The notes under the pieces: generated by a model
The model's input: only the letters and a program-made list of their open reading frames with translations
The model's database searches: none
Told to the model about the DNA's origin: nothing
In this document: positions 32,788 through 40,921 of the stretch, piece after piece
How positions within the stretch are numbered: the first letter of the stretch is position 1
Layout of the letters: every line of letters starts with the position of its first letter
Assembly: GCF_038070105.1 (NCBI RefSeq)
Contig: NZ_JBBPBZ010000004.1
Coordinates: 124,001 to 188,000, forward strand
Source of the DNA: Methylocystis sp. IM3
GTDB lineage: Bacteria > Pseudomonadota > Alphaproteobacteria > Rhizobiales > Beijerinckiaceae
Length of the DNA stretch: 64,000 nucleotides
Direction of reading: 5' to 3'
Position numbers and translations under genes: made by a program

Positions 32788-33600
32788 TCACAAATCCAGG
32801 AGCCATCTCACCGAGCGGCTGCGCCGGAATTCTACGAGGAATCTCCTCATAAAGACGCCAGCCGCCAGACCCAGCGTCGCCCAGACGGCGGCAGGCAGGC
32901 CGGCGACCCAACCCATGACGGAGAGCCCCCGTCCTGCGGCGTTCGCCGGCGCGCCGGGCGGCGCATCAAGCCACAGCGGCGGCGCGCAGGCGCGGACGCC
33001 TTGAACGGCATAGACGCCTTTACCGCCGTCACAGTTGTCGCGAAGGGTCTTCGTCAGATCGCCATTGGCCCGCATCAAGGCGAGCCAGCTGTCGGCGTCT
33101 GCGCGCGCGGTGAGGGTCTCTGTCCCATGACGGAGCTGCGCTTCCTCCGTGCGACCCGCGGCATATCCCAATCCGCCGCCCAGCGCGACCGCGAGACACA
33201 GCCCCACGATCTGGAAAAGGCGGGCCTGCCCTTCCTGCGGGCTGGACAACTCCCGCAGCGCATTCGTCGCCGCTTGCCGAACGTCGCCCTTGGTCTCCTC
33301 GACCATTCTCACGATCTCGGCCGCGACGTTTTCTCGCGCGGCCGCCACCGCTGCGTCGGTCAACGGCTTGACCGCTTCCTTCGCCGCGTCTTGAACCTTT
33401 TGTGGAAAGCCAGAGACTGCCGCCGGGATATCGACCGCAGCCTTCTCGAGGACCCCGGCGACGGCAAGAAAAACGACGGTTGGGTCATCCGGGGATAGCT
33501 GTAGATCGCCGATCCGCCGCCACATCGCCTCGCGGATCGTGGGGTCAAGGCCAAGAGCATCCGCGGCTTTCTGGAATCGGGATTTGGCGCCCTCATCCAT
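32788..33600 (-). CDS. TraM-position membrane protein of the DNA-transfer region
   Basis: The 270-residue product has an acidic helical N-terminal half (coiled-coil-like, PQKVQDAAKEAVKPLTDAAV) and two C-terminal membrane segments (FQIVGLCLAVALGGGLGYAA and a glycine-rich one near 225-245). It follows the TraL-like ATPase gene with an ATGA overlap, in the order traK-traL-traM of IncP plasmids. Sequence similarity to IncP TraM was not visible, so the name rests on position. It may anchor the ATPase or relaxosome to the membrane. Confidence 0.55.
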   Translation of the reverse strand: MDEGAKSRFQKAADALGLDPTIREAMWRRIGDLQLSPDDPTVVFLAVAGVLEKAAVDIPAAVSGFPQKVQDAAKEAVKPLTDAAVAAARENVAAEIVRMVEETKGDVRQAATNALRELSSPQEGQARLFQIVGLCLAVALGGGLGYAAGRTEEAQLRHGTETLTARADADSWLALMRANGDLTKTLRDNCDGGKGVYAVQGVRACAPPLWLDAPPGAPANAAGRGLSVMGWVAGLPAAVWATLGLAAGVFMRRFLVEFRRSRSVRWLLDL

Positions 33601-34409
33601 CAGGCGCCAGAGACGCCGAGCAGCGGTAGGGCCGGGGCAATCATCCCCGCGAAGTCGCGTTGGAACTTGGCGACATGGGCTTGTTCGGTGATCGTTAGCA
33701 GACCAACGGCCTGCGCCTGCGAGAAGCGGATGTTTTCGGCGTCTAATTTGGCGAAAGTGCCGCTTTGCAGCGACGGAAACTCGATTTCGATCCCGCCTTC
33801 CTGCAGCAGGCGGCGCCGCGTGCCGCCGCCCTTGCTCTCGCCCTTGGCGTCGCGGAACCCGTACCAGAAGGGAAAGTCGCCGGGCGGCTTGCCGTGCTTC
33901 AGATTGACGACGGCGACATGGTCGACGCTCGCGCCCGTGAGATCGAGCCAGCGAGCGACGGACTGCGCGGAGCCGATGTCGGGCGAGATCACGTGGAACA
34001 CCGTCAGCCGACAGCCATGCGTCCCGAAGGCGTCGAGCAAGCCAGAAAGCCCCTCGCCATCGTCGACGATCTTCGTTAAGTCGGCGAGCAGGCCGCCAGC
34101 GAGATCGTGGATGTAAAGCGGATCGTTGGAGGCGATCGAGTCGAGCAGAATGTTGCGCTCATTATCGCTGCGGCCATTGTAGAAGCCGATCCCGACCGCG
34201 GGGTCCTGGCTCTTGCACAAGGCCCCTTCAGCCTCGCGCGTCCCGAGCACGCGGATGGTTGCGCCGATCGAGCCATCGGCGTCGAAGGCTAGGACGCGCT
34301 CTCCCTGCGTTCGCAGCCAATCCACCAAAGCGCGGGTGAACACGGACTTGCCAACGCCGCCTTTTTCATTGGCGATCAACGCCACCCGCCGCTTGCCGTT
34401 CAACGCCAT
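33600..34409 (-). CDS. ParA/MinD-type ATPase, TraL-like
   Basis: The 269 residues form a deviant-Walker ATPase of the ParA/TraL class. The Walker A motif ALIANEKGGVGKSVFTRALV carries the signature lysine, and DADGSIGATIR and YIHDLAGGLLADLTK are further nucleotide-site segments. In IncP plasmids TraL lies between TraK and TraM beside oriT; the same order is seen here. It is not paired with the ParB-like gene 13 kb away. A promoter-like AT element (CCTAAACTATAAAG, 34435-34448) lies just upstream, and the start has a CTGGAGG site. Confidence 0.78.
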   Translation of the reverse strand: MALNGKRRVALIANEKGGVGKSVFTRALVDWLRTQGERVLAFDADGSIGATIRVLGTREAEGALCKSQDPAVGIGFYNGRSDNERNILLDSIASNDPLYIHDLAGGLLADLTKIVDDGEGLSGLLDAFGTHGCRLTVFHVISPDIGSAQSVARWLDLTGASVDHVAVVNLKHGKPPGDFPFWYGFRDAKGESKGGGTRRRLLQEGGIEIEFPSLQSGTFAKLDAENIRFSQAQAVGLLTITEQAHVAKFQRDFAGMIAPALPLLGVSGA

Positions 34410-34434
34410 TCATGGCCTCCAGGGGTCACATTCT

Positions 34435-34448
34435 CCTAAACTATAAAG
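34435..34448 (-). promoter_or_regulatory. AT-rich backbone promoter element before the TraL-like gene
   Basis: CCTAAACTATAAAG, read on the minus strand as CTTTATAGTTTAGG, shares the TTTAG/TATA core with the elements at 30228, 35159 and 57945. Confidence 0.5.
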
Positions 34449-34502
34449 AAGAACTTTCTGAGCGCCTACCCCCTCCGAGGCCGAGGCGCGTCGCTTTTCC
34501 TC

Positions 34503-35036
34503 TTAGACGTCTTCGTTGAAGCGGTGACCGAGCACCTCTGCGGCCGTCTTTCCCGTTTGCTTCTGTGGCTTTGCGACCACCTGTGAAATCGGCGCCGCAG
34601 CAGTATGCGCATGCGATCGCGTCGGCGGCGCAACGGGCGCATCGACGCGTTGCGCCACGGGCGGCTCCGGCCTTGTCGCGTCCGTTTCGCGCCTGTCTTC
34701 GGCTTTTATCATCTGCACATTGTCGTGGACATCAGCGCTCTGTGCACTGGATGCGCGCTCGGCTTTGCTCTTTCCGCTTGATGCTTGCTGCGCCTTCGCG
34801 CGCCGGGCCTGCCGCACATATTGCCGAAATGTATGCAGACTCATCTGGATTCCATTTCGCGCGAATATCGCGACGATATCGCTGTCCGTATGCCCCCGTT
34901 CTCGGCAGGAAATGACATCGTCTATCGCGTCTTCGATCGCTTGTCTGAGGCTCTTTGCGCCAGGGGGTTTTACGGGCGCCTCGCGCAAATCGGCGAGGGC
35001 TTGCGCCCAGTTCGCTTCGGTGTGTTTCGCCGTCAT
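34503..35036 (-). CDS. TraK-position oriT-region protein
   Basis: The 177 residues have a helical N-terminal DNA-binding-like half (SLRQAIEDAIDDVISCRERG, IQMSLHTFRQYVRQARRAKA) and a long flexible Pro/Ala-rich tail. The first half resembles the TraK/plasmid helix-turn-helix proteins that bind oriT next to the nick site. It is transcribed away from the TraJ-like gene, with a 325-base region between them that should contain oriT. In IncP systems TraK wraps oriT DNA to stimulate the relaxosome; the same job is inferred here. Confidence 0.6.
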   Translation of the reverse strand: MTAKHTEANWAQALADLREAPVKPPGAKSLRQAIEDAIDDVISCRERGHTDSDIVAIFARNGIQMSLHTFRQYVRQARRAKAQQASSGKSKAERASSAQSADVHDNVQMIKAEDRRETDATRPEPPVAQRVDAPVAPPTRSHAHTAAAPISQVVAKPQKQTGKTAAEVLGHRFNEDV

Positions 35037-35158
35037 GCGCGTGAATCCTCCATGACATTGTGCTCAGGCATCGGCGAGACATGTCGACTCACTGTCGCGA
35101 TGCGTGCGCGATACGCTTGCCGATACATTTCGGGAACGCGCCCGAGCGCTCTGACAAT

Positions 35159-35174
35159 ATGCTAAAGTGTAAAG
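35159..35174 (-). promoter_or_regulatory. AT-rich backbone promoter element before the TraK-like gene
   Basis: ATGCTAAAGTGTAAAG (minus strand CTTTACACTTTAGCAT) fits the shared element and lies about 120 bases from the TraK-like start. Confidence 0.45.
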
Positions 35175-35275
35175 TGAGACAACGATCGCGAAGGAGGAGA
35201 CGCGGCGGCCGGGACAAAAATGCGATAGTGTGCTGATAAGGAAGGGATTGATAGGCGGTTAGGGTCTTTTGTGGT

Positions 35276-35314
35276 TTGACAAGATACCGGTTTCTTGAGT
35301 ATGGTATAAAATAT
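35276..35314 (+). promoter_or_regulatory. Promoter for the TraJ-like/relaxase operon
   Basis: TTGACA (35276-35281), an 18-base spacer and TATGGT (35300-35305) form a good sigma-70 promoter. The -10 overlaps GTATGGTATAAAATATAC (35299-35316), the shared palindromic core, so a repressor there would block RNA polymerase. Confidence 0.65.
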
Positions 35315-35361
35315 ACAAGAAGCAAAAGCGCCCGCCTTCCTTTCCCTGCCCCAGGATCGCC

Positions 35362-35781
35362 GTGCCCCGTCCGCACAAGCCCGACATCGCCAAGCATCGC
35401 GTCCAGGCGGACTTTTCGCCGGAGGATTTCGCGCGGCTCGAGCAAGCCTGCGCCATCTTCGGACTCGGGAAGTCCGACCTGCTGCGCCGGCTCGTGCGCG
35501 CGTCCATCGACGTCGGGCCCGCGCTCAGCGTCGAGAACGGCGAGGCGCTCGCAGCAACCACGCGGGAGCTGCGCGCCTGCGGGCGCAACATCGCGCAGAT
35601 CGTCAAAGGCATTAATCTCGGCTATGCGCCGCAGCTAGCCGACGACAAGGAACTTTTCGTCGCCACCCACCGGGCGCTCTCCGAGATCAACGCGCTCGTG
35701 CACGAGATGACCGCCGCCTATGGCGCGCGGGTTCGGCGCGCCGCGGGCCTAAAGCCGCTTCCTGGGACGGAGGCGTCGTGA
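35362..35781 (+). CDS. TraJ/MobC-like oriT-binding protein
   Basis: The 139-residue protein has a ribbon-helix-helix-like start (IAKHRVQADFSPEDFARLEQ, LGKSDLLRRLVRASID) and the segment RELRACGRNIAQIVKGINLG typical of MobC/TraJ mobilization proteins, which help the relaxase bind its site. It starts with GTG at 35362. Its stop overlaps the relaxase start (GTGA at 35778), so the two are coupled. Position next to oriT and before the relaxase matches traJ of IncP. Confidence 0.78.
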   Translation: MPRPHKPDIAKHRVQADFSPEDFARLEQACAIFGLGKSDLLRRLVRASIDVGPALSVENGEALAATTRELRACGRNIAQIVKGINLGYAPQLADDKELFVATHRALSEINALVHEMTAAYGARVRRAAGLKPLPGTEAS

Positions 35782-38120
35782 GCGAGGCTCGAGCGAACGT
35801 CCGCGCCTCCCTTGTGGCGGAAATGAACCGGCTGGCTCTGGCGGCGGGCGCATTTCGGCGTTCACGCGCGGCGCGGGAGAAGCGAGGACTCGAGGAGCAA
35901 CCTGATAGGGTCGTAGGACTGAGGCCGTCGACGGCCTCCTCATCGGAGCATTCGCGGGTCTCGGCCCTGGAGCCAGCCCCGCGTGCCCTGGCCGCGGACC
36001 GCGTTCTGCGCGGAATGACCATCACAGGCGGGGAGGACGAAGAGAAGCGACGGCGGTTGCCGCAAGTCTCCGCCTCGGGCGGAAAGCCGCCGCGACGAAG
36101 CGCCGACGTCGCGTCTTCCCCGGCCGTCATCGGCCGGGGCGCGCCGCTGATGTCGCGCGCGAGAGCCTTGGCGCAAGGCTATCAACCGGCAGTCGTCAAG
36201 GTCGTCTCGTATGCGCATGGCGCGGCGCGAGCCTCGGCGACCGCGAATTATATCGATCGCGAAGACGCCCTTCTCGAAACCCAGGACGGCGTCGAGTTGA
36301 AGGGGCGCAGGGCGATCAACGCCGAGATCGCCGAATGGGCAAAGGATTTCGAGCCGCGTGAGGAAAGCCAGGACGTCGCCGGCGTGCGCTTTCAGATCAT
36401 GGGCCTCAAGGACACGTCGGTCGATCGCCAGACCCTCGAAACGTCGCTCGCTGCCGCCTTCGTCGGACATCGTTATGCCTACCGGATCGAGGTTCTGAAG
36501 GACGGCGCCATCGAGGCACGAGCTGTCGTCGCCTTCGCCGGGACGCTTGCCGAGGGCGAGGCCGTTAGGCGTGAGCGTTTCTCTGTCGCCGAGCGCCAGG
36601 TCGGCGCGGCCGAGGGTTTTGAAGCCCGCGTCTTCGCGCCAAAATCCGACGCACGGATGAAGGCCCGCGTCGAGGCGGCGACCGGGATCGGCCAGCATCG
36701 GATCGCGCTTGAGCCCGGCGCGCCCGGAAATGGTCCGTCGAGCGTCGTCGATCGCCTGACGCGGCTCCAGGAGCGCGGCGCGGCGGTTTCGGATAGCGGG
36801 GCCCTCCTCGACGACCCGAGCGCAATTCAAGCCGAGTCGCGCGCCTGGCGGCGCGATCTGCGCTCGTTCAAGCCGCGCGACACGATGCACCTCATCGTCT
36901 CCGCCAAGGCCGGCGTCGACGTCAACGCCTTCAGAACTGCCGTGCGCGGCTTCGTCCACGAGCAGTTCGCCGAGCACAAATTCATGTTCGGCGTGCACAC
37001 CGACAAGGCTGACGCTGGGCATGTCCACGCCCATGTGATCGTCGCTGTCCGCGACGCCGAGGGCGTGAAAATTCATCCAGGGCCGCAGGATTTTCGACAT
37101 TGGCGCGAGACCTTCGCGGAGCACGCCCAGATGCAAGGGCTAAAGATCGTTGCGACCTCGGCCGCAGAACGCGCCTCGTCTCAGAGCTATGGCCCCAAGG
37201 ACAAGGCGATTGTCGACGCTGCCGATCATCCTCGACCGGATCGAGAGGCGCGCGATCGCGCCTATGCGAGCGATCCGGCGAACAAGACGCTCATCGACAA
37301 TGCGCGCAGGCGCATCGAGATCGCGCGCACCAATCCAATTCGTATGCCGGCCTCGGAGCGTCAGCTCGCCGTCGCGAACGACTGTGCCTCGACGTGGCGA
37401 CAGCTGGCGCGGGAGGAACCGCAGAGCGCGACCGCAAGCGCTCTTGCCCAGCGGATGCAATTCTCTCAAGCCGCCGGGCACGCAATCGCCACGCTCGTCA
37501 ATCAGGCTCTCATCACCCAGACCACGAGGAACAGCGCCATGCCGATCACCGCCGCGCAAATGGGATCCGACCTCAAGCTGCTGAACGAAGCCGTGGACAG
37601 GGTCGGCGCCGTGTTGCCAGCCGACACCAGAGCGGCATTTTTCGAGCAGTCGGGGCGCTATCTCGAAAGGCTTGCGGCGCGTGTCGATATGCAGCGAGAA
37701 TTTGAGGGCAAATCCTCGCAAGCCGCGCTTGCTCCCGTCGTGGAGCAGGCCGCGGGAATCGCTCGCGTCGAACAACGCGAAGCGATCAGCGCGCAGAGGC
37801 TCGTGGAAAGCGCCGAAGCCGTCGAGCGGCGTGTCGAGGCGCGGGGGAACCCGACTCCTGCGGGCACGCGCGACATCGACACCTCTCGCGCCGTCGTCCG
37901 GGAAGCCGAGAGAACCGCCGCGGGTGAACAAGCCCGCGCGTATGCGGCGACCGAGGCGCAACGCGCGCTCGCGGCCAATGCCGTGGTGCCTCTCTCGGCT
38001 TCAATCGTTGTCGACGCGCGGCTTGAAGCGTTGCGCCGAGAACAAATGGAAAAGATTCGTCAAATTGCGGCGGAAACGGAAGCGGCCGGCAAGACATCAG
38101 ACTTTGAGATCGAACAATGA
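35778..38120 (+). CDS. Relaxase (VirD2/TraI-type mobilization nuclease)
   Basis: This 780-residue enzyme nicks oriT and pilots the strand into the recipient. A low-complexity N-terminal extension of about 130 residues precedes the relaxase domain. The probable catalytic Tyr lies in VVKVVSYAHGAARASATANY (motif I), and the metal-binding histidines in GHVHAHVIVAV (motif III). The C-terminal part is helical and charged, including HRP-type segment YGPKDKAIVDAADHPRPDRE, and probably binds the coupling protein. It starts with GTG overlapping the TraJ-like gene. Its own promoter region is the shared operator at 35299. The VirD4 and VirB genes at 45-58 kb complete the apparatus. Confidence 0.88.
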   Translation: MSEARANVRASLVAEMNRLALAAGAFRRSRAAREKRGLEEQPDRVVGLRPSTASSSEHSRVSALEPAPRALAADRVLRGMTITGGEDEEKRRRLPQVSASGGKPPRRSADVASSPAVIGRGAPLMSRARALAQGYQPAVVKVVSYAHGAARASATANYIDREDALLETQDGVELKGRRAINAEIAEWAKDFEPREESQDVAGVRFQIMGLKDTSVDRQTLETSLAAAFVGHRYAYRIEVLKDGAIEARAVVAFAGTLAEGEAVRRERFSVAERQVGAAEGFEARVFAPKSDARMKARVEAATGIGQHRIALEPGAPGNGPSSVVDRLTRLQERGAAVSDSGALLDDPSAIQAESRAWRRDLRSFKPRDTMHLIVSAKAGVDVNAFRTAVRGFVHEQFAEHKFMFGVHTDKADAGHVHAHVIVAVRDAEGVKIHPGPQDFRHWRETFAEHAQMQGLKIVATSAAERASSQSYGPKDKAIVDAADHPRPDREARDRAYASDPANKTLIDNARRRIEIARTNPIRMPASERQLAVANDCASTWRQLAREEPQSATASALAQRMQFSQAAGHAIATLVNQALITQTTRNSAMPITAAQMGSDLKLLNEAVDRVGAVLPADTRAAFFEQSGRYLERLAARVDMQREFEGKSSQAALAPVVEQAAGIARVEQREAISAQRLVESAEAVERRVEARGNPTPAGTRDIDTSRAVVREAERTAAGEQARAYAATEAQRALAANAVVPLSASIVVDARLEALRREQMEKIRQIAAETEAAGKTSDFEIEQ

Positions 38121-38170
38121 GTAAGCGTTGACCGTGATTTGTTTGAGGGATCATCGACGTTTCAGATGCA

Positions 38171-38602
38171 TCACGGCTTGATGATCTTCGGTGGCGACTT
38201 AAACGGATCCAGTATCGTAGCACCGCGGCCCAACATATGTCTCACGTTTCGGGTAACCAAGGTCAATCCATGCACTCCGGCGGTTGCGACTAGTCCGGCA
38301 TCATCTACGTGTTTGTCGCTTTGAGCCAGAAGCTCGCCCCATAGGTCCGCGATCTCACGGGTGATCGGCAGGATTCGGTCTCCGAAAGCGTCCAAGATTT
38401 CTCGGACCCGCATCTCAATTTGATTGGCCACCCCGCGCTTGTTGGCCCTGAGCTTGATTATACCCTTGCGGACCTCGCGGACCGTGATTGCGCTGATTGC
38501 CAGGTCGGCGTCATCGACAGAGTCGAGCCAGGCGGCCACATTCGCATGTGGCTCGGTCCTGCCGATCTCGCGGAAAACGTTTGTGTCGAGCAGAAATTTC
38601 AT
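38171..38602 (-). CDS. PIN-domain toxin (FitB/VapC-like)
   Basis: The 143 residues are a PIN ribonuclease domain: the first acidic residue in MKFLLDTNVFREIGR, ISAITVREVRKGI with the conserved Glu, HVDDAGLVATAGVHGLTLVT with the later Asp residues, and the terminal region. Such toxins cut tRNA or rRNA and are neutralised by the partner protein. The start overlaps the antitoxin gene stop (ATGA), as in toxin-antitoxin operons. Converges with the relaxase gene. It is likely to stabilise the plasmid. Confidence 0.85.
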   Translation of the reverse strand: MKFLLDTNVFREIGRTEPHANVAAWLDSVDDADLAISAITVREVRKGIIKLRANKRGVANQIEMRVREILDAFGDRILPITREIADLWGELLAQSDKHVDDAGLVATAGVHGLTLVTRNVRHMLGRGATILDPFKSPPKIIKP

Positions 38603-39216
38603 TTCTCCTCGTCCAGGACCTCATCCAAAGCTTCAAGGCCAGCGCCCTTGATCGTGCGCTTTACTGTTTTCGACGGATAAGGCCGGCCCGCCTTCGGATG
38701 CGCGTCTGCGTAGGCACTCGCGGTGGCGACCGCCTCCGAAGTCAGAGAGGGATAGTCTTGGCAAATCTGTTCAGGCGTCATCCCTCCCGCTAGGAGGGCC
38801 GCTATGCGATAGACTTCGACATGCGTACCCTTAAGCACGGCTTCGCCGTCCTGACGGAATTCGATCTTCTCTGCCAGTTCCGCCAGCTCGCGTGCACGGC
38901 TGTGCACCTCGGCTTTGAGGTCGTCGATGGCAATGCTGAGCCGACCGAACCGAACTTCGTGTGCGCGCTCAACTGCCACGCCCTTGAGAGCGTGATAAAA
39001 TTCGTTCCGTGCTTTAGGCGTGAGCTCGTCACGAAGTGTGCGCACGGCGAAGAGGTATAGGACGTCGGCCCACTCGATCGCGCGCACGGGGCCGCCGGCC
39101 TTGTTGACCAACTTCGCCTGGACGGGACCTTCATCCAGGGCCTTCTTGACCCTCTTCACGGGCTCGCGAAGCACGAATGCCACTTCCGCGGCGGTAAACG
39201 CGATGGCTTCAGACAT
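38599..39216 (-). CDS. DUF433-domain antitoxin
   Basis: The 205 residues pair with the downstream PIN toxin. The N-terminal part is a MerR-like helix (FTAAEVAFVLREPVKRVKKA), and the C-terminal half is a DUF433 domain (GTHVEVYRIAALLAGGMTPE, ICQDYPSLTSEAVATASAYA). ATG at 39216 is chosen because AGGAG lies six bases upstream. Upstream, around 39228-39265, CCCAATATTAGGG-like repeats may be its operator. DUF433 antitoxins with PIN toxins form known type II systems. Confidence 0.82.
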   Translation of the reverse strand: MSEAIAFTAAEVAFVLREPVKRVKKALDEGPVQAKLVNKAGGPVRAIEWADVLYLFAVRTLRDELTPKARNEFYHALKGVAVERAHEVRFGRLSIAIDDLKAEVHSRARELAELAEKIEFRQDGEAVLKGTHVEVYRIAALLAGGMTPEQICQDYPSLTSEAVATASAYADAHPKAGRPYPSKTVKRTIKGAGLEALDEVLDEEK

Positions 39217-39227
39217 GGTCATCTCCT

Positions 39228-39265
39228 AATCCGACCCCAATATTAGGGTTGGGTTGGACCTAATT
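39228..39265. promoter_or_regulatory. Possible antitoxin operator
   Basis: The sequence CCCCAATATTAGGGTTGGG contains an AATATT-centred inverted repeat directly upstream of the antitoxin gene. Autoregulation is typical of such systems. Confidence 0.4.
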
Positions 39266-39311
39266 CAAGTAAGCTAACTTTCCTTCCGAAGAGCCTTGAC
39301 GCGTCGCGCGT

Positions 39312-39326
39312 GTAAGATTATCTTAC
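39312..39326. promoter_or_regulatory. Perfect palindrome, likely operator of the cargo operon
   Basis: GTAAGAT-T-ATCTTAC is an exact 7-bp inverted repeat 26 bases before the ACP-like start. The XRE protein encoded in the same operon (39654) is the natural candidate to bind it. Confidence 0.65.
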
Positions 39327-39351
39327 CACATGTCGGATTTAGGAGGTGCCC

Positions 39352-39657
39352 TTGGATTCTGCCGCATTAAAAGAGACGCTGATCGCCGTCCTCGGCCAAA
39401 TTCAGGCCGACAGCGGCCTCGAATGCCCGCCTCTCACAGGCGCCACCAAGCCCATCGAGAACCTGCCCAAGTTCGACAGCAAGGTCTGGCCTGTCGCGAC
39501 CACGATTATCGCCACCGAGACTGGCGCGACCATCCCGAACGACGTGAACATCTTCGTCGACGAGACGACCAAGCTCCCGCGCTCCATCGACGAAATCGCC
39601 GCCTTCGTTTGTGAGCTGCTCAAGAAGCAGAGCGAGAAAGAAGCGGCAGCGGCATGA
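39352..39657 (+). CDS. Acyl-carrier-protein-like protein
   Basis: The 101 residues have the pattern of an ACP: a first helix (LKETLIAVLGQIQ), the segment PKFDSKVWPVATTIIATETG with an Asp-Ser (Ser 43) in the phosphopantetheine position, and the following IPNDVNIFVDETTKLPRSID. The canonical DSL is DSK here. A holo-ACP synthase gene lies 4.2 kb downstream in the same island, which supports the reading. The start is probably TTG at 39352, six bases after AGGAGG; a GTG at 39346 lies too close. It is the first gene of the cargo operon and overlaps the XRE gene. The acyl or amino group it would carry is unknown. Confidence 0.65.
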   Translation: MDSAALKETLIAVLGQIQADSGLECPPLTGATKPIENLPKFDSKVWPVATTIIATETGATIPNDVNIFVDETTKLPRSIDEIAAFVCELLKKQSEKEAAAA

Positions 39658-40019
39658 CCGAACTCGATTCCGGCAAGCGTGCGCAGATCGCCGAGCGCCT
39701 GAAGGAGGCGCGCAAGCTCGCGGGCCTGTCGCAAGGCCATGTCGCCAAGATGCTCGGCCTGCATCGCCCCTCCGTCAGCGAGATGGAGGCCGGCAATCGT
39801 CGCGTCTCGGCCGACGAGCTCGCCCGGCTTGCTGAGATCTATGACGTCAGCGTCGCCTGGCTGCTCGGTGAGGCGCCAGAGACGCTCGACGCCCAGGACC
39901 CCCGGCTCGAGCTCGCCGCACGCGAACTCTCGAAACTCAAGCCTGACGACCTGGAACGCCTGCTCAAGCTTCTGGCCGCCATGCGCAGCGATTCCACCCC
40001 GAACGAAGGCGATCGCTGA
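39654..40019 (+). CDS. XRE-family helix-turn-helix regulator
   Basis: The 121 residues contain a classical Cro/C1-type helix-turn-helix (residues 12-67: RLKEARKLAGLSQGHVAKML, RPSVSEMEAGNRRVSADELA) and a helical C-terminal tail (ELAARELSKLKPDDLERLLK). It overlaps the ACP-like gene (ATGA) and the ImmA/IrrE gene, so the three are tightly coupled. XRE plus ImmA/IrrE pairs are a known stress-released switch: the peptidase cleaves the repressor, as in ICEBs1. Here it probably represses the operon through the palindrome at 39312. Confidence 0.9.
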   Translation: MTELDSGKRAQIAERLKEARKLAGLSQGHVAKMLGLHRPSVSEMEAGNRRVSADELARLAEIYDVSVAWLLGEAPETLDAQDPRLELAARELSKLKPDDLERLLKLLAAMRSDSTPNEGDR

Positions 40020-40921
40020 TGAGCATGATGCGCACCTTCAAGCCCAGCTTTGATCGCCGCGCCCTGGCGACCCAAGCCATGCAGGCCGCCGCAGCGACGC
40101 GGGCGAAGGCCAAGCTCGACCAAGCGGGCCCGATCTGCATCTACGGGCTTTGCGAGACACTGGGCGTCGCGGTGCGGTTTAACAACATTAATATGGAAGG
40201 GATGTATCAGCGGGGCCTCCCACCGCGCATCCATCTCTCCGCGCGACGGCCGCTGCCGCGCCGCGCCTACAATTGCGCGCACGAGCTCGGCCATCATGTT
40301 TTCGGCCATGGCTCTTCGATCGACGAACTGCGTGAGGACGCCAAGGCGCAGCCATGGGAAGACCCGAAGGAATTCCTGGCCGACACCTTCGCTGGCTTTA
40401 TTCTCATGCCGATCATCGGCCTGCGCCGCGCCTTCTCGGTCCGAGGCTGGACCCCCGAAACGGCGACGTCGGCGCAGATCTTCACCATCGCCTGCGAGTT
40501 CGGCGTTGGTTACGCGACGCTTCTGACCCACCTCTCAGCAGGCGTGAACATGTTGTCGCGCGGTCGCGCCGCCGCTTTGCAACGCGTCACCCCAAAGGCG
40601 TTGCGCATCGACATCCTGGGCGCGCTGACGCCCGAACCGCTGATCGTCGTCGACCGCCATCGCACCGCGCCCACCTTGGATGCAGAGGTCAAAACGCTGC
40701 TCCTTCTGCCGCCCGGCACCGAGGTGACGGGCGGTGGGCTCGCGTTCGAACGCGACTTTGCAGCCGGACGCCTGTTCCGGGCGGTGAAGCCGGGAATATT
40801 CCAGGCGACCGCTCGCGACTGGGCCGTCTTCGTGCGCATCGCCCCGATCCAGAAAAGCGAGCCATACGGCTATGTCGGTCTCGCGCAATTCCGCCATCTG
40901 GAGGAGGACCCGGATGAGTAA
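40019..40921 (+). CDS. ImmA/IrrE-family zinc metallopeptidase
   Basis: The 300 residues match ImmA/IrrE peptidases. The zinc motif HELGH occupies residues 88-92 (YNCAHELGHHVFGHG), and the downstream EFLADTFAGFILMP supplies the third ligand region. The C-terminal 120 residues form a GAF-like or sensory part (VKTLLLLPPGTEVTGGGLAF) without a known ligand. Family members cleave the cognate XRE repressor when triggered. Coupled to the XRE gene (TGATG) and overlapping the next gene by eight bases. A signal produced by infection or DNA damage is plausible but not shown. Confidence 0.9.
   Translation: MSMMRTFKPSFDRRALATQAMQAAAATRAKAKLDQAGPICIYGLCETLGVAVRFNNINMEGMYQRGLPPRIHLSARRPLPRRAYNCAHELGHHVFGHGSSIDELREDAKAQPWEDPKEFLADTFAGFILMPIIGLRRAFSVRGWTPETATSAQIFTIACEFGVGYATLLTHLSAGVNMLSRGRAAALQRVTPKALRIDILGALTPEPLIVVDRHRTAPTLDAEVKTLLLLPPGTEVTGGGLAFERDFAAGRLFRAVKPGIFQATARDWAVFVRIAPIQKSEPYGYVGLAQFRHLEEDPDE

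Larger units (their letters stand above)
35037..35361. other. Probable oriT region
   Basis: This 325-base region separates divergent TraK-like and TraJ-like/relaxase genes, exactly where IncP plasmids keep oriT. It holds AT-rich promoter elements for both sides. CTTCCTTTCCCTGCCCC (35335-35351) resembles the IncP nick region (TATCCTG-C) only loosely, so no nick site is claimed. Confidence 0.5.

Noticed and set aside
33600..34409. Reading the ATPase as plasmid-partition RepA/ParA
   Set aside because: It has no adjacent parB/repB partner, and its neighbours match the traK-traL-traM order beside oriT, so a TraL-like role fits better.
35335..35351. Nick-site-like CTTCCTTTCCCTGCCCC
   Set aside because: Similarity to the IncP nick region is too loose to name a nick site.
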